The notes: a model not told the origin generated them from the sequence alone. Shown: positions 10,267-22,823, counted from the first letter of the stretch. The stretch is 64,000 bases of DNA from Gracilaria gracilis (GCA_030374805.1 JARGSG010000214.1:518055-582054), one strand, 5' to 3'. Numbers and translations: made by a program.

Positions 10267-10710
10267 GTGGTTCGAAGCGGTGAAAATCAAGAAATCATTT
10301 CCCAAATTCTGTTTAGTGGTACGGACTTGGAATCAATGGCTGCTGAAGGGGACCCCCCGGGTCCCGCGCTTTTTGAGGAAATGGAAGATGTGCACAAGGA
10401 ATGGGGGGATGAAATCTTCAATAACGTTGTTCGAAAGGGTCCATTGTTCTCACACATAATGAATGTGCGCCAGAGAATGCGTGTCCTCAAAGCTATGCTT
10501 AAAGAAGCGCAAACGAGGTGCAAAGAAGTGGAAGAGAAGCTCAAAGTAGTGAAGTCGGTCTTGGTGCAAAAGCTTAATCGTAGGTTAGAACTGGCGGTTC
10601 CTCTAAAAGGTGTTGGCAGAAATGCGAAGGAAAACCTTCGAAGGAAGTTTGACCCGCCGTCGCTATCACTGCTCACGGAGATGGAAGTGGAGTATTTTGC
10701 AGTTTGCTGA
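10267..10710 (+). CDS. Unidentified coiled-coil protein fragment
   Basis: The frame is open from about 10209 to 10710, with no ATG at the start shown (the first codon there is GTG). The product is acidic at first (AEEEPPELERSPE) and then strongly helical and charged, with a likely coiled coil around VRQRMRVLKAMLKEAQTRCK and EEKLKVVKSVLVQKLNRR. A shorter ORF before it (10040-10225) and one after it (10888-11154, 88 residues, ending RVVSKCR) lie on the same strand and may be pieces of one broken gene, separated by frameshifts. No family was recognised. Confidence 0.35.
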   Translation: MVRSGENQEIISQILFSGTDLESMAAEGDPPGPALFEEMEDVHKEWGDEIFNNVVRKGPLFSHIMNVRQRMRVLKAMLKEAQTRCKEVEEKLKVVKSVLVQKLNRRLELAVPLKGVGRNAKENLRRKFDPPSLSLLTEMEVEYFAVC

Positions 10711-11279
10711 ACGCACTCATCTTTATACTAATCTTTGATATTTCTAATACTGAGCCTTCAACACTCGGTGCGCGATCGGCCTCCTTATGCACAAGACATT
10801 TCGTTATTGCTAAGTGAGATATGGGAGCAATGTCCAGTTGATATGCTTTGCGTTCCCACCCACTCTAGTGTACAATGAAATGATCTGATGCACGAAAAAG
10901 CGAAGAAAGGGTTAAGCGTACCGCTAGAAAGCCAGATAAGCGTTGCTGCAGACTTCGTGGAGTTGAAGAAACGAGTATCGGGAACGCGCCGAATAGCTTC
11001 TTTGTTGGTGACAGTTCCCCCACAACTTGAAAAGATGGTTTCGTGTAGAGGAGCAGAAGTGGTTTTATCGCAGCTATCTGTGAGTCATACACCTTGTTTG
11101 CACCCGCTTTCTATCTACTTGAACGGTAAAAGAGTTGTGTCCAAATGTCGTTAATATCCCCTTAGCTCGTCAAGGATCGACTATCTATTGCGCTGATAGG
11201 ATCAAGTGCGCTGCTTCCTTCCTCATCGTATCCAGAATGACCTGAGGCACCAATCGCATCCATCGTACGAACATATTTG

Positions 11280-12584
11280 TCACACGACTTCACATGAAAC
11301 GATGACCTTTGAAAAGCCATGAGTGAAAGCCACATGCTTGTAAAAAACGGACATGAAGCTGTCTCGAGCACCATGGACCACATGAAACGCGATGACGAGA
11401 ATAATGAGAACCTCTTGCAAAACCTGGATTACGGCGTCAGTCTCTCTTTTCGAATCATCTTTCATTTTTGTACGAATATGTTCGCCCAGCTCAGTAGCGT
11501 AACGCTCAATTCCCTTCCAAACATGGGCGATAATTGTTTGGAGATGGCAATCTCGAATTTGAGGATTCTTGAACCCTCTCCCTGGGCCAGCGAAAACTCG
11601 TGCAATCCCATTCCAATCGATATTCGTGAGATTTTCACTTGTTCGTCCTCCTTGGTTCATTGGAACAAGTCCAAAGTCATTAAGTTTTCATTGCATTAAA
11701 ATCCAATGAATAGATAATGACTTGATTGTTTTTGAGAAAATTGATTCGTTGAAAATGCCTTGAACATTTAAGAAAAAAGCCTGACATGCTGAAAATATAT
11801 TGAGATGTCAATGACGGAAAGTTTTGCCTGGGTGGTAGCTGCCATAGGAAAGAATGAACTTGTCATTATCACCATCCAAATCAACGCAAAACTCTCGATG
11901 TAGAAAGTAAACTCGTGCTGCTTCACAGAAAAAAGGCGGCAGTGGACAGTGTGTCAACTCTATGGCCGTCGAAACCCATTGCTTGAACTCTTCGAATACT
12001 GCACTGATCCCTAATCCGGGACCTTTCAGTTCCGAATCTGTGACTTCCAGTTCCTACCCTTTTTCGAGTTTCTTCCGCTCCACCTGGTCAAAGATGAAAT
12101 TTGGCGGTGATATTTCCTCCCAAATACTGAAGACTTCTGAGCAATGCTTCACAATTTCCTTCATTCTTGGAGATTGAAACTTTGGTTGGCACTTAGTGTA
12201 GAGCCTTTGGCAAGGAACCAGATTCGGAGCAGTTCCATGAAACTTTTAACAAAGTGCGTCGACCAAGAACCGAAAGATAAAGAGAGCGGGAAGTTCTTGA
12301 ACAGTGGCGGATAGCTTCGCGCAGACATTCAAAAACTGACCCGGATTTGTAGGCAAGCCCTCTTCCCACGTATTCAAAACTTCATCTCCTTTATCGTTAT
12401 ATTTCGAAAGGTGTTGGAGACGGTCTCCAGTATGGGTAGTCCAAAGTACCCCAACATGTAAATTTTTGGACCTTCTTGATCTTCTGCCTACGGTTGCGTC
12501 ATCTCTACCCGTGTTACACGCAACAACCTCGGGGTCTTCGTCCCCTACCTTCTTCAAAATGCTTGCCAAAGCGCTTTGAAACAT
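11280..12584 (-). pseudogene. Unidentified degraded minus-strand gene
   Basis: From 12584 downward one minus frame reads as protein to about 11811: it opens MFQSALASILKKVGDEDPEV, passes an in-frame TAA at about 12248-12246, continues through MKEIVKHCSEVFSIWEE, a TAG, then FEEFKQWVSTAIELTHCPLP and FCVDLDGDNDKFILSYGS. A further minus ORF (11660-11280, 126 residues, start MNQGGRTSENL) follows after a short AT-rich gap and probably belongs to the same gene. The plus-strand ORFs here are shadows. No family was recognised. The isolated stops in an otherwise continuous frame are the same decay pattern seen in the transposons. Confidence 0.45.
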
Positions 12585-13263
12585 TTAGCGATTAGTCGCT
12601 TTTCGAATCTAAGTTAGATCAGAAAGCGTCCGTTGAATAGGAATGGTGTGCACAGCATGACCAATGGAGCTTACATTGAACTCGTCAATGAGATGTTGGA
12701 TGCGAACGCTCATCTCAGATATGACATTGTGTGTCCAGTGGGCCAGGACTCATCGGGAGATTTATAAGCATCGGAATGACAGTCGTCAGGAAAAGTTGCT
12801 CCGTTTCTCCATGAGAGAGTTTTATGCCTATTTGACAAGGGAAGTTCCGAGATACGACGGAATGGGCCAACGAGTGTTCCGTGTGAGTAAAATGGCAAAA
12901 AGGGAAAATTCTTCCCTGCACGGCGGCGTTTGAGTCAGGGACAACTCTCGGCGCGCCCACAGCGTGCAACAGGTCGCCTCTCATACTGCCATTTGGCGGT
13001 TTTGGACTGGGCGGCTTCGTCTCGCTGATTGTGTTTGCAACCGCGGCGGCGTTTGTGTACGACGCAGTGCGCACGCGGGGCGAGGAGAGCGAGATACAGG
13101 AGGCGACGGACCCGGTGACGACGGTGGCTTGTTTGAAAATCGGACAGCTGACAAACGCTAGAGAGGTAGAGGACAAGCTGGAGCAGACGGCGAGATTATT
13201 TCAAGTTATATGCAGATGGTTACAGGTAGAAAACGAGGTTTTTGTGCATCATGTGATTGTTCT
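12585..13263. other. No recognisable gene
   Basis: Short competing ORFs occur (12664-12933 plus, 12715-13176 minus, 13031-13273 plus). The plus-strand ones include a Gly/Arg-rich stretch. No motif supports any of them. Confidence 0.35.
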
Positions 13264-13963
13264 CATATGTTAAATGACCATGTTTTGTTTATAAGCCCTC
13301 ACCTGTTGACAAAACCGGCTGTAGATTTTCTTTCTACTTGAACCATACTGACATCCTGATCAAAGAACCTGACAGGAGAACACCAAAATAAACCTTCTGT
13401 TTTGACGGCAACCGGGAACGGAATGCTCCAATATCAGTATTGCTCAATAGAAGTTGCCAGTCGCGATTGCAATGTTGATGTTTACACGTGGCAGAAGTGT
13501 TTACTTAACCTCATAATCTGCGAATATTTGCCAGAGACTTGCTTCCTACATGAATCATAGTAATGTTTTGGTGTCAGAAAGTAAAAGAATAACAGCAAGT
13601 TTACCAACTGACTGTGACGGTAACACTAAACAAAATGATTTTATGTGCTTTACTCTCAATCGACATTTCCAATGGCCAGGTAAATACTAGTACTGACACG
13701 TGGGGAAGCGGTTTGCTGTGCGTCACCAGGATCTTATCGTAGATTACAGAACCAAATCGAGGTCGCGGCATTACAATAGTACTACGCATTTTGCGTCTAT
13801 GTTTCCAAGAGCTTGTGTGGCAGATCTTGGATATCTTGCACAGGTAGTACACAATTTGTGATAGCATACCATGGGGTTCCTTCCCACTGCTAGACTCTTG
13901 AATCATATGTGCCATACAAAGTAAGAGTATACCCCTTCCGGTATAGTTATAGAAACCATAACC
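13264..13963 (+). repeat. Direct repeat copy A (~0.7 kb), LTR-like
   Basis: This matches 15946-16679 in the same orientation. Long shared stretches include GTTAAATGACCATGTT, AATGCTCCAATATCAGTATT and AGAAGTTGCCA. The copies have diverged, with small indels. Size and spacing fit a pair of long terminal repeats, but I could not fix clean TG...CA ends. Confidence 0.6.
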
Positions 13964-14159
13964 TCTTTTCCTAGAACGGTTTCGTCAGGATAGTTGTTAG
14001 TATCGATCTCCTTAGATTCTTTAAAAAATAAACAGCATTTTGAGAACCGCTGCAAATTGACAGGCCTTGTCCGCAGAAGGATCCAGTACTTGCAGAGCGG
14101 GAATCACATCTTGCCCACAATGGAACCTACAAAACCTTCCTCCGGAGAAACGGATGACT

Positions 14160-14345
14160 CCTGCACGCCCAAATATGACAACGGATTGTTGCGCGCAGAA
14201 ATAAAGCCAAAAAACTCGATATTGGGAAGCGGCGGTTATAAAAAAGGTGGCTTGGTGGTAAACGCGAGTCGCGAGCAGAGAAATTGCGCGAGTTCGTTTC
14301 CAGCTTTTCATGCCGACGTTTCAAGATGGCTGCATTCAGCGTCGA
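14160..14345 (+). repeat. Internal direct repeat, unit 1 (~190 bp)
   Basis: Matches 14432-14625 in order: CGCCCAAATATGACA, GGATTGTTGCGCGCAGA, CTCGATATTGGGAAGC, CATGCCGACG, CAAGATGGCT, each with a slightly altered counterpart. Confidence 0.65.
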
Positions 14346-14431
14346 TCAATAGCATGTACGCGATGCACCAACGGCTGTTAAAGCTTGTCGTACACGTCAA
14401 GAAAACCTGACTCTCCTGACAACTTTGAATG

Positions 14432-14625
14432 GTCAAACGCCCAAAAATGACAAGAGATTGTTGCGTGCAGATGTAGAGCCAAAATTCTCGATGTGGGGAA
14501 GCGACGGTCATAAAACAGGTGGTTCGGTAGCAAACTCGAGTCGCGATCATTAAAAGTCCGCGCACTCGTTCCCAGCCTTTTCATGCCGACGGTTCAAGAT
14601 GGCTTCATTCAGCGCCGCTCAAAAT
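14432..14625 (+). repeat. Internal direct repeat, unit 2 (~190 bp)
   Basis: Second unit of the pair starting at 14160, separated by about 85 bp. It begins CGCCCAAAAATGACAAG and ends at the GGCTTCATTCAGCG segment. Confidence 0.65.
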
Positions 14626-15945
14626 CGTAACTTAAGAATCCTCATCTTGACCAACAGCTTAGAGGGATTCTGCACCCACATTGATGAAAACGGGCAGTAT
14701 CAAAGACTCGGGGTGGACCGACGTTGCAGGCATATTGTGAAAGTATGCTGATGAGTTACCAACTCTCCGTGAGTTTTACTTTGCAAAAAGCCTTTACGTA
14801 CCGATCCATGCTGGATAAACTTAGACGTATTAATGAAAACGAATCTATGAAAGAGCCAAATGAATTCTATCTGGTTGGCGGATTTTGGGATACCACTAAG
14901 GTGCTACATGAAGATGGATCCAACCATGGAATGGAACCTTACCGACTTCATGACTATATCTTAAAAACTTCAAGATGGCGTTGTGCGACCTTTTGCAATT
15001 CGTAATCGACCAGTCCAGTACGTGCCTTGTCATTATCGTCAAGCCTAATGAGCTCAAAGTTGTCCAGACGAAATATGGTTTGCTTCAATATCTACATCCA
15101 TATGTCATTAAATTGTTCTAGTAAATTAACCGTGCGGCGATTAAGATAAACATGAATATGAAACTATTCGAGATGCCATAAACGGTTTGGGTTGGGGATG
15201 GACCTCATTGCAACCAACCCTTTTGGTTTGCTAGTACGCTTTTTCCTCATCATTTTCATTACATTCATGTACTCAGTTTAAATGTGTGGAACCTTTTACA
15301 AGGATAGGTACGTGCATTATCCCGAGAACCGATCCATATGAGGGATGATGTAAAGCTGCTTTGTTGAAGCTGCTTTCGCTTCCTGTGGCGCGGTCGCAGT
15401 TGTAGCCCTTTCCCACGCCACTAACGCTCAATCTTGCAAAATTCAGGCCTTCTTAATCTATCCAGAATATATAGTGGCTGCGGTGATTGTGATTTCGGCC
15501 ACGACAATGTCTGCACAACGGCCGTGGCGTGTTGCGATGCGTCTTCAGTCCTTAATCTGGGCAATTTTGTTTTCTTCCATGCCTTTGTTTGTGCAAAGTC
15601 TTTTGCGGGCCATATTCACAAGACGCACCGCACCAGCGAGGACCATTCCTAATCACTTGGAGGATACTGGAAATCACCCGGCGGTCATCTGTGCCAGGAC
15701 TTCATGCGAAAGCGGGAAACAAGGGCAGATCTTTGCAAACTGTTGATTGGAAGTCATAAATCCGACATTGGAAACTCCTTCGTTCATAACAAAAAACTTG
15801 ATATGCAAAAACCATACAACCCTTTAACCAATAGGGACTAACCCTAGAACGTCTTTTGGAATATATCCAAATGTAGTTACTGCCGGGGTGAACCCCGAGT
15901 GAAACGACGGTGCCAGAGATGACACCTACACTTGTATATATCCTA

Positions 15946-16679
15946 CATAGTTAAATGACCATGTTCTGTTTGTGAGTCCTTGTGCGTTGACGGGACTGGC
16001 CGTAGATTTGCCTCCTAACCTAAACCATACTGACATCGTGATCAAAGAACCTCACAGGAGGACAAAACAATAAACATGCGCCTTTGACGGTAACCGTAAA
16101 TGGAATGCTCCAATATCAGTATTGCTTAATAGAAGTTGCCAATCAAGAATGCAATTTTGATGCTTACACGTGGCAAACGGGTTTATTTCGAATCACCAGA
16201 GTGTGGTCATAGGTTACACGTTTGGTTTATTTGACATCGTAACCCGCCGGTATTTGCCAGATATGAGCTTCCTACTTGAACCATACTAATTTCGTAGTCA
16301 CAGAAAGTAAAAGGACCAGGCCAACTTTCACCTGGTACTTTGGCGAGAATTCTAAAGAAAATACTCTTATGTCCTTTAATCCCAATGGACCTTTCCAATC
16401 GCGAGCTAAATACTAGTCGTGAACTGTGGGGAACCTGTTTGCTGTGCGTCACCAGGTTCTTATCTTAGGTTACAGGACCAAATTGACGTCGCTGCATTAA
16501 ACTACTAACAGGCATTTGCAACTACGTTCGCAAGAGCTTATGTGACAAACCTTTCACAGGTAGTACAAAATTCGTGATAGCATACCCTCAGCTTGCATCT
16601 CATTGCCACACACGTGATTCGTGTTTGCAATACACAGTACGCATATACCCTTTCCTCTAGAGCTATAGACACTATAACC
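15946..16679 (+). repeat. Direct repeat copy B (~0.7 kb), LTR-like
   Basis: Partner of 13264-13963. It is diverged by substitutions and indels and contains the additional segment around 16190-16215. Confidence 0.6.
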
Positions 16680-17032
16680 CCTAAAACCCCTGATCCAAAA
16701 CCTCCTCGGGATTTGAGGAAGAAGAAAAGCGAAGAGATCAACACCACTAATGATGAAGAGGCCACCATCAGCACACCCGTGCGCAGGTCTGAAGTGGGAA
16801 CTACGGTAGACGGTGACGATAAACTGCACTCCAAAGTGCAAACGACACAAACGAAAGACCATACACCGTCGCCAAAGAAGTGTAAAGAGCAACCAAATGA
16901 TGATACTTTATGTCTCAAACTTCGGACCGCGCGAAAGATGTAACGGAGAAGCATCGATTCGCCTTTCCTTCACGAGAATGGATGCATTACTGAGTCTGCA
17001 GACAGCCAGCTACGTTGGACACAGTCGATGAT

Positions 17033-17735
17033 TGATGATTAGTGTACGGAACTGTGCGTCGATTCTGGACACGTGCACTCGCAAGATGGGAGAGTGCAGA
17101 TGCGAGTAAGAAATAATAGGCGCACCTCCGATGGAGCTCTCCTTCCTCCATCTTCGGTTGTCTCTCAGAAGCTGGGAGGCCCTTTCATTTCGCCCCTTTC
17201 ACCCTATGAACATCGAAATTGTCCCAAACATTTCGTAAATGTGGACAACCTTAGTACGCAATTCTGCAAAATCATTCAAAACTGGGTGGAAAATGTTGTT
17301 GGAGTTAGAATAGGACTGTCACTCTGAACCTTAATGCCCACATTTTGCCCTTATTTCGGACAAATTTCGGCCATATAATTTTGCCCATGAACGACGTCTT
17401 TTTACCTGAAACCCACTTCTAGCAAATTTTGAACCTAAATGTACCATGACGGTCCAACTTTGGGCCATGCTTGGGCCAATTTCGAGGTTCATAAGGTTCC
17501 GAGCCAAGTGTGTCTTGACTTGGCAAAGATGAAGTAGATAAATGTTAAACAGGAGGTACTTGTCAAACAATCTGATGTCAGATATCGATGCGATTGGCAC
17601 ACGGAAAGTGCTCGCTCAGTCTGACATCACGGAGCGCAGATGAGCGCTGTACTAGGGTGGCAACGCTCACGTCAAGCTGATTGTACAACGCATTTGAGCT
17701 TCCAATGCGCCAGCGATGCACAATAATATTCAACA
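17033..17735 (-). repeat. LTR (3' LTR of the minus-strand element)
   Basis: On the plus strand it begins TGATGATTAGTGTA and ends ATTCAACA, giving the usual TG...CA. It carries about 290 bp (roughly 17205-17490) that the other LTR lacks, so one LTR has gained or lost that block. A G-rich stretch (ACGGGGCG on the minus strand, near 17736-17745) just inside could be the polypurine tract. Confidence 0.7.
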
Positions 17736-17775
17736 GCGCCCCGTAATTGAAACAGTGAAAACATGTGACGATTAT

Positions 17776-20700
17776 TTAGAGTGAAGCAGCGATGGGGCAA
17801 TGCTCTTGTGTCCCCGTCTTTCTCAAATGGGTAAGATATTCTTTCACCAAGACTAGATCGTCATCTTGCAATGAATACGATGTGCCCCAATCTGTCTCAT
17901 CTGACGAAAACCCTCGCCACTTCACGAGTAGTTCTACTGTTCCTTCTTTGCGCCTGATGTCTTCAAAACTGTCAACCACAAGTATTTCACCATCTTTGCA
18001 TGAGAGATAGTCCGTAAGTTCTTCAGTTACAGCGTAGTCTTTGTAACGGAAAAACTTGAGCCGCCTTCCATGCATCTCTACTTTCCGGCCGTCCAGCAAG
18101 GATTCAATTAAGAATATATATTCCAGCCGAAATTAAACGACGTGGTGCGGTCCCATCCACTTGAGCGACGATCTGCGGGTGTGCTTTTGTTGCGGTACAC
18201 CTCGCAAATCAAAATCCCCTTCGCTAAAGTTGAACGACCTAACACTAGTCTTACGATTGCGGGACTCAACAGACTGCTTTCGTTTCTTCGTAGACCGAAT
18301 GGAAACGTCCTTACGCATTACTTCAAGCGAACTCTGCCCAGCGTCGATGTTTTTGAGCTGTACCCTTCGAATGTCATTCGAGTGCCGCCCCTTCAACTTC
18401 CCTCTGACATTGCACGTAATTGCAGCAAGAGCAGTTTCTTGCTTGTCTCCTGTGAACACATTGAGCTGAGAGCTGTTGCGAAGACGGGAGAGTAGTGAGT
18501 TGTTCAAAGCCAATTTGGCCACCGCCATAACATCAGGCACTCCTGTGGTAGCCGGTATCCCGACAACAGTGCTCGTGCCGCTCGAAGAAGCTCACGGAAG
18601 ACAACCTCTACAGTTTCCTTGGACCAAGGACAGTACGTTAACGTAATGTGGTGCACAGAATTGGTCTTATCTTTTCGCAGACGTACCACTTCGTGCTTTA
18701 AATGAGATCCCCTGTCAGAAACCCAATGTCTGAAGACACCAAATGTTGGAAACCACCTGATGAGACTATCACAAACGATTTCAGCTGTAGCTTTCGTTAT
18801 TGAAATGAGCCAAACATACCCAATTTGGTCATCTTTGAGCACCAAAGAGTAGGAAAATTTGTCTTTTGCAGGAGACATGTAGCAAAAATCGAAATGGAGC
18901 AACTCACTTTGACGGGTGGCCTGAAGTGCATGACCAAGAGGAAATGGAATGATTTTCCCTGGTTCTGTGCACAAGGAATGCAGGCATGTCTTCACAAAAG
19001 AGCTCACGTCTTCTTCTGAGTTCTTCCAGGAAAAGTGCGCCTTCGAAGCGTCTGCAGTTACGCTGGTGCTCCTATGACCTCCATGTCCGGTGTGTGTTCC
19101 AATCACAATTCGAAGTTTCAGAAGAGAGCAGTCCCTTGGTATCCAAAGAACACCTCTGGCATTCGGAACTACGTCTGGAGTGTTACTGAAGAACTTGGGA
19201 GGGCTCCTCGGCTGCTGACTGTGACTTCTTGATCTCACTGAGGTCAGGCCCATCGAGCCTGGCGTCTGTGCCAGAACTGGTCGGGGCAACCATGAGAGCC
19301 ATTGCGCGAAATAGCTTTGCTGCCCTCACCGATCACGTCGGGTTGACCGCCCAGCGCGTCAGGATGTCCGCCCAAACATTTTCAACCCCAGGTAAGTGTT
19401 TTACAACGTATCTAAAAGCGGCGAGCTTCAAGGACTAGCTCATTAGTTTGCTAGGGGTCTGCTTCGAGATACCAGGATTTCTACCGTAGGGGTCATAGAG
19501 GTACATTAGTTTGGCGTGGTCCGTGAAGATATTAACTTCGTGTCTATATACCAGGTAGTCTAGGCGACACATAAACGCTACAATTGAGAATCCTTCCTTC
19601 TTGGAAACGGACCAGTTGGCTGGTAATTCTGAAAAAATTCCTGACAGGAAACCGAGGTTCGTGACGCTGCGCTGCTACCACCTTCGATCGATATTCTCAC
19701 GGCACCTGGGTGAAAACGGCAGCCCAGTGCGAATCAGATCCGTAAATAGACACAGATCGTGATCAAGCCTGGGATGCGTAAGCTTAACCGATGCAGCCAG
19801 TATTTGTTTGACGGCAGCGAAAGCTGCATCATATTCAGCGCCATATGAGCTGGAGAGGAAAATGTTGCGCAGAGCTCGCTTCGTTCGCTTCCCTACCTTA
19901 GAGTAGCACTGTTCCAGAAGATGATGCAGGGGTCAAATGCGTTCGGAGTATGCGGGAATGGAGTTGCGCATCCAGTTGATGGCGCAGAAGAATTGTTGAA
20001 GCTTGCTTGCTCTGGTAGGCGTACGCATGGAGACTATGGATTCGAAGTGGTGTGGGTGAAACTGAACGCCTTCAGGACTGATGATCCGTCCACAAAAAAC
20101 ACTGATCGTGCGAAGAGAGTCGTTTTCTCCACGTGTATCTTCAGTCCGATTTCTTTGCAACCAGAGAGAAATGCATTGACATTAGCCAACAGTTCATATT
20201 CCTCTTTTGCATAAAAGAGGAAGTCGTCGATCCACTGCAGCACCTTCTCCAATCTTCCATTAAATTTGTAGGCAAGGACAGCCTGGAAATGGTTTCCAGA
20301 GTCGCTTCCGCATGGCAGAAGGCGTTTTGATGAGTACACTCCAAGCTGTGTTTCTATGGACATCATGTTTTGCGATTCGAAGGACAGTGGTACTTTCTAG
20401 CACCCATGCACAAGGGCTATGTTTGCGAAGCAAGTGCTGCCAGTGATGTCTTGGAACTTTGATTCCAAATGTGGCATTGCTGATTGGATTTGTGCAGTAC
20501 TAAACTTTAGGCCGCATAAATTGACAGTAAATCGAAGCTTCATAGATCCCGGTTTCAGTACGGCTTGAGCAGGTGATGCCCACTATGATAATGAATTCTT
20601 ACAGATAGCTCTGAGAGCCTCCAGCTCTTGCACTGTCTGAATGATAAAACCTCGTTGCTGGGGTGCGCAGCGTCGCTGAAGACATATATAGGGCTTGGCG

Positions 20701-21500
20701 TTGCGAACAGGAGTAATGACCAGGGGCAGTACATCTACAGGCACATTATGACCGAGCTTGATGCGGAAAACACTACGGTGTTCTTCAGGCATGTTCTCGA
20801 CTTTTGCAATCCCACTGGTTTACATTCCATTGTTCCTGGCATCCGTGATGATTATCCTAAAGCCTTGTCTATAGATTACTTTTTTTCGTCTCCTATACCC
20901 GCAGGCAAAGATACGGGAAGTTCAATTGGGTCGTTACCAGCATTCGTGTACGATAGTCATTGGTACTTTACGGTACAGATCTTAAAGTGTAAAGGATTCC
21001 AGCTCTTCCACATGTTGGTTGTGGATGTCGTCTCTGACGCGTATTAGGTGGTCTTTGATATTGAATCCTATAGAACGAAGGAACGGCTGATCCAGGAGTA
21101 TCTCGTTCATTGCTGTGTCGAAGATATAAAACTCTATACCTCGCACCCGCACCGGTATGTTAGAGCCGGGCAAAAATATTCTGATTGAAAGCACTACAGA
21201 GCGAGAGCAGGAAATTGCAGAGTTATTTTCTCGTGCAGAAAGCGGTAGGGAGCATGATTGGGTTGTCAAACGTTTTGACTGTAAGCCCAGAGACTGCAGA
21301 AGCCGCTTTGTTGAGGAAATGAGCGTCAATAGCGCTAAAGCTCGCAACAGAATCGCCAGGTACGACGTCGCACAGTGTATCCTCCAGAGTGATTTTGAAT
21401 CGCCCCATGTTGGGATCTGGGTTAGGATCGTGCTGTGCAGTAGTTGGTTTGACGCTCTTCGCCTCCTTGGGGTCTCTTTTGCCACAGCGCTGCTCGAAGT
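17776..21500 (-). pseudogene. Chromovirus pol: protease, RT, RNase H, integrase, chromodomain
   Basis: Read downward. Protease: VPGDSVASFSA (active-site D-S-x-A, about 21340) and ILLDQPFLRSIGF (about 21080). RT: start of fingers around 20790-20590 (KLGHNVPVDVLPLVI, RRCAPQQRGF), then the palm LQWIDDFLFYAKEE with the catalytic Asp pair (about 20240). RNase H: LSGIFSELPANWSVSKKEGF and VNIFTDHAKLMYLYDPYG, about 19650-19470, with an in-frame TAG and TGA after it. Integrase: zinc-binding H-H-C-C around 19100-18980, core Asp in LHFDFCYM, Asp in VSDRGSH, Glu in CPWSKETVEV. Chromodomain: LVKWRGFSSDETDWG near 17900. An in-frame TAA at 18133-18135 and a frameshift near 18520 interrupt it. It is clearly inactive. 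Confidence 0.85.
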
Positions 21501-21558
21501 TTTCTTATTTCCGCTCAGCGGAGGTGTTGGGACAGTCTTTCGACCGATGAATGCGGTT

Positions 21559-22365
21559 TCATTCTTCTTTGAGACATGTCTGACTCCACTCTGCTTTCTT
21601 ACGCTTTTCAATGCATTTTGTTTCCTTCGGCTGACCATCTCGCCTTTTTCTCCCGAGCTTGATGCTCCTAGGAGACCGAGCATCCCTGGGAGTACGATCA
21701 CTGAGTGCTCGGGAGTTATTGGGGTTTACAAGAGCAAGAGCTTCTTCCGTGAGAGAAATATCAAAGGCAATATTGCTATCTTCATTCTTGGGAAGCTTGA
21801 TGCTGGCAAGCTGATCCTTTTTCCAATCTCTGCGTAACAACTTGAATCGCTCTTGAAGCACCTGTGGCTGAAACCTGCATACCAGACAATCGATAACCTT
21901 CTTAGCCATATCTAGGTCTTTCAAAACTTCAGATATATTGTTTTGATCAAGTGCGGATATCAAATCGATGATAAAGTTCACGACACCTCCAGATGGATCT
22001 TCTCTGTTTGGCTTGAAAGATAAGCTACCCAAGGTTGCGTCAATTCGTTCAGAGAGATCCTTCGGAGTAGAAAGTGATGCCTTTTCGAACCAGACCTTCG
22101 CCATGTCCGCAGATGTCTCTTCCACTGTGGAGGCACCCTCGATCTAGCCGATGAGACACAGTGCATGGAGGGTAGCGGAATCTACACAGTTCTTGTTCGT
22201 GACAGTAGAAAGATTAGAAATAACGTCTGGGTCCTTATGAACGTCATCCACTTTCGCGCAATATGCGGCACAGGCCGTCTCAAACTTGATAAGCGAGGGT
22301 TGGTCTACAGGCTTCAGCAACGGCAATTGAATAACTGAGACCACTCCATAGCTTGAGGTAGCCAT
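21559..22365 (-). pseudogene. Chromovirus gag
   Basis: This frame lies between the 5' LTR and the protease. It opens MATSSYGVVSVIQLPLLKPV at 22365, meets an in-frame TAG at 22144-22146 and continues in the same frame to 21559. The product is helical and charged, as retroelement capsids are, and becomes very basic near its end (RSPRSIKLGRKRRDGQPKE). No CCHC zinc knuckle is visible. The gag call rests mainly on position and composition. Confidence 0.6.
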
Positions 22366-22426
22366 GTCTTTGTCGGAACCAAAACACAGTATCGCACACT
22401 ATTGCTGCTTCAGAGGCAATGCGCTT

Positions 22427-22823
22427 TGATGATTAGTGTAGGGACCTGTGCGTCGATTCTGAACATGCGCACTCGCAAGATGGGGAGAATGCATATGCGA
22501 GTGGGAAATAATGGGCGCACCTACGATGGAGCTCTCCTTTCTTACTTTTCAGTTGCCTCCCAGAAGCTGGGAGCCCATTCTACTTCCTCTGTTTCCGGAC
22601 CAAGTGTGTCTTGACTTTACAAAGATCAATTAGATAAATGTTAGACAAGAGGTACTTGTCACACAATCTGATGTCAGATATCGATGCGATTGGCACACGG
22701 AAATTGCTCGCCCAGTCTGACATCACGGAGCGCAAATGCGCGCTGTACTAGGGCAGCAACGCTGGCGTCAGGCTGATTGTACTACGCATTTACGCTTCCA
22801 ACGCTCCAGCGATGCGCAATAAT
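22427..22823 (-). repeat. LTR (5' LTR of the minus-strand element)
   Basis: Starts TGATGATTAGTGTA on the plus strand and matches 17033-17735 except for the missing middle block. Its outer end stops at CAATAAT, about 12 bp short of the other LTR. No standard tRNA-Met primer site is obvious just inside. Confidence 0.7.

Larger units (their letters stand above)
13964..15945. other. Non-coding spacer between the direct repeats
   Basis: About 2 kb without a convincing ORF; the best, 14724-15005 plus, is 93 residues and unrecognised. It contains the two internal repeats described separately. If the flanking repeats are LTRs, this would be the interior of a non-autonomous (TRIM/LARD-like) retroelement. 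Confidence 0.4.
17033..22823 (-). mobile_element. Ty3/gypsy chromovirus-type LTR retrotransposon
   Basis: Two related LTRs (17033-17735 and 22427-22823) flank a minus-strand coding region with the Ty3/gypsy order gag - protease - RT - RNase H - integrase - chromodomain. RNA copies of such elements are reverse transcribed and inserted by the integrase. The chromodomain at the C-terminus usually steers insertion to marked chromatin. The right-hand LTR interrupts another minus-strand ORF (ending near 22824), so the element appears inserted there. I found no matching short target duplication at the two outer ends. Many stops and frameshifts show it is dead. Confidence 0.85.
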
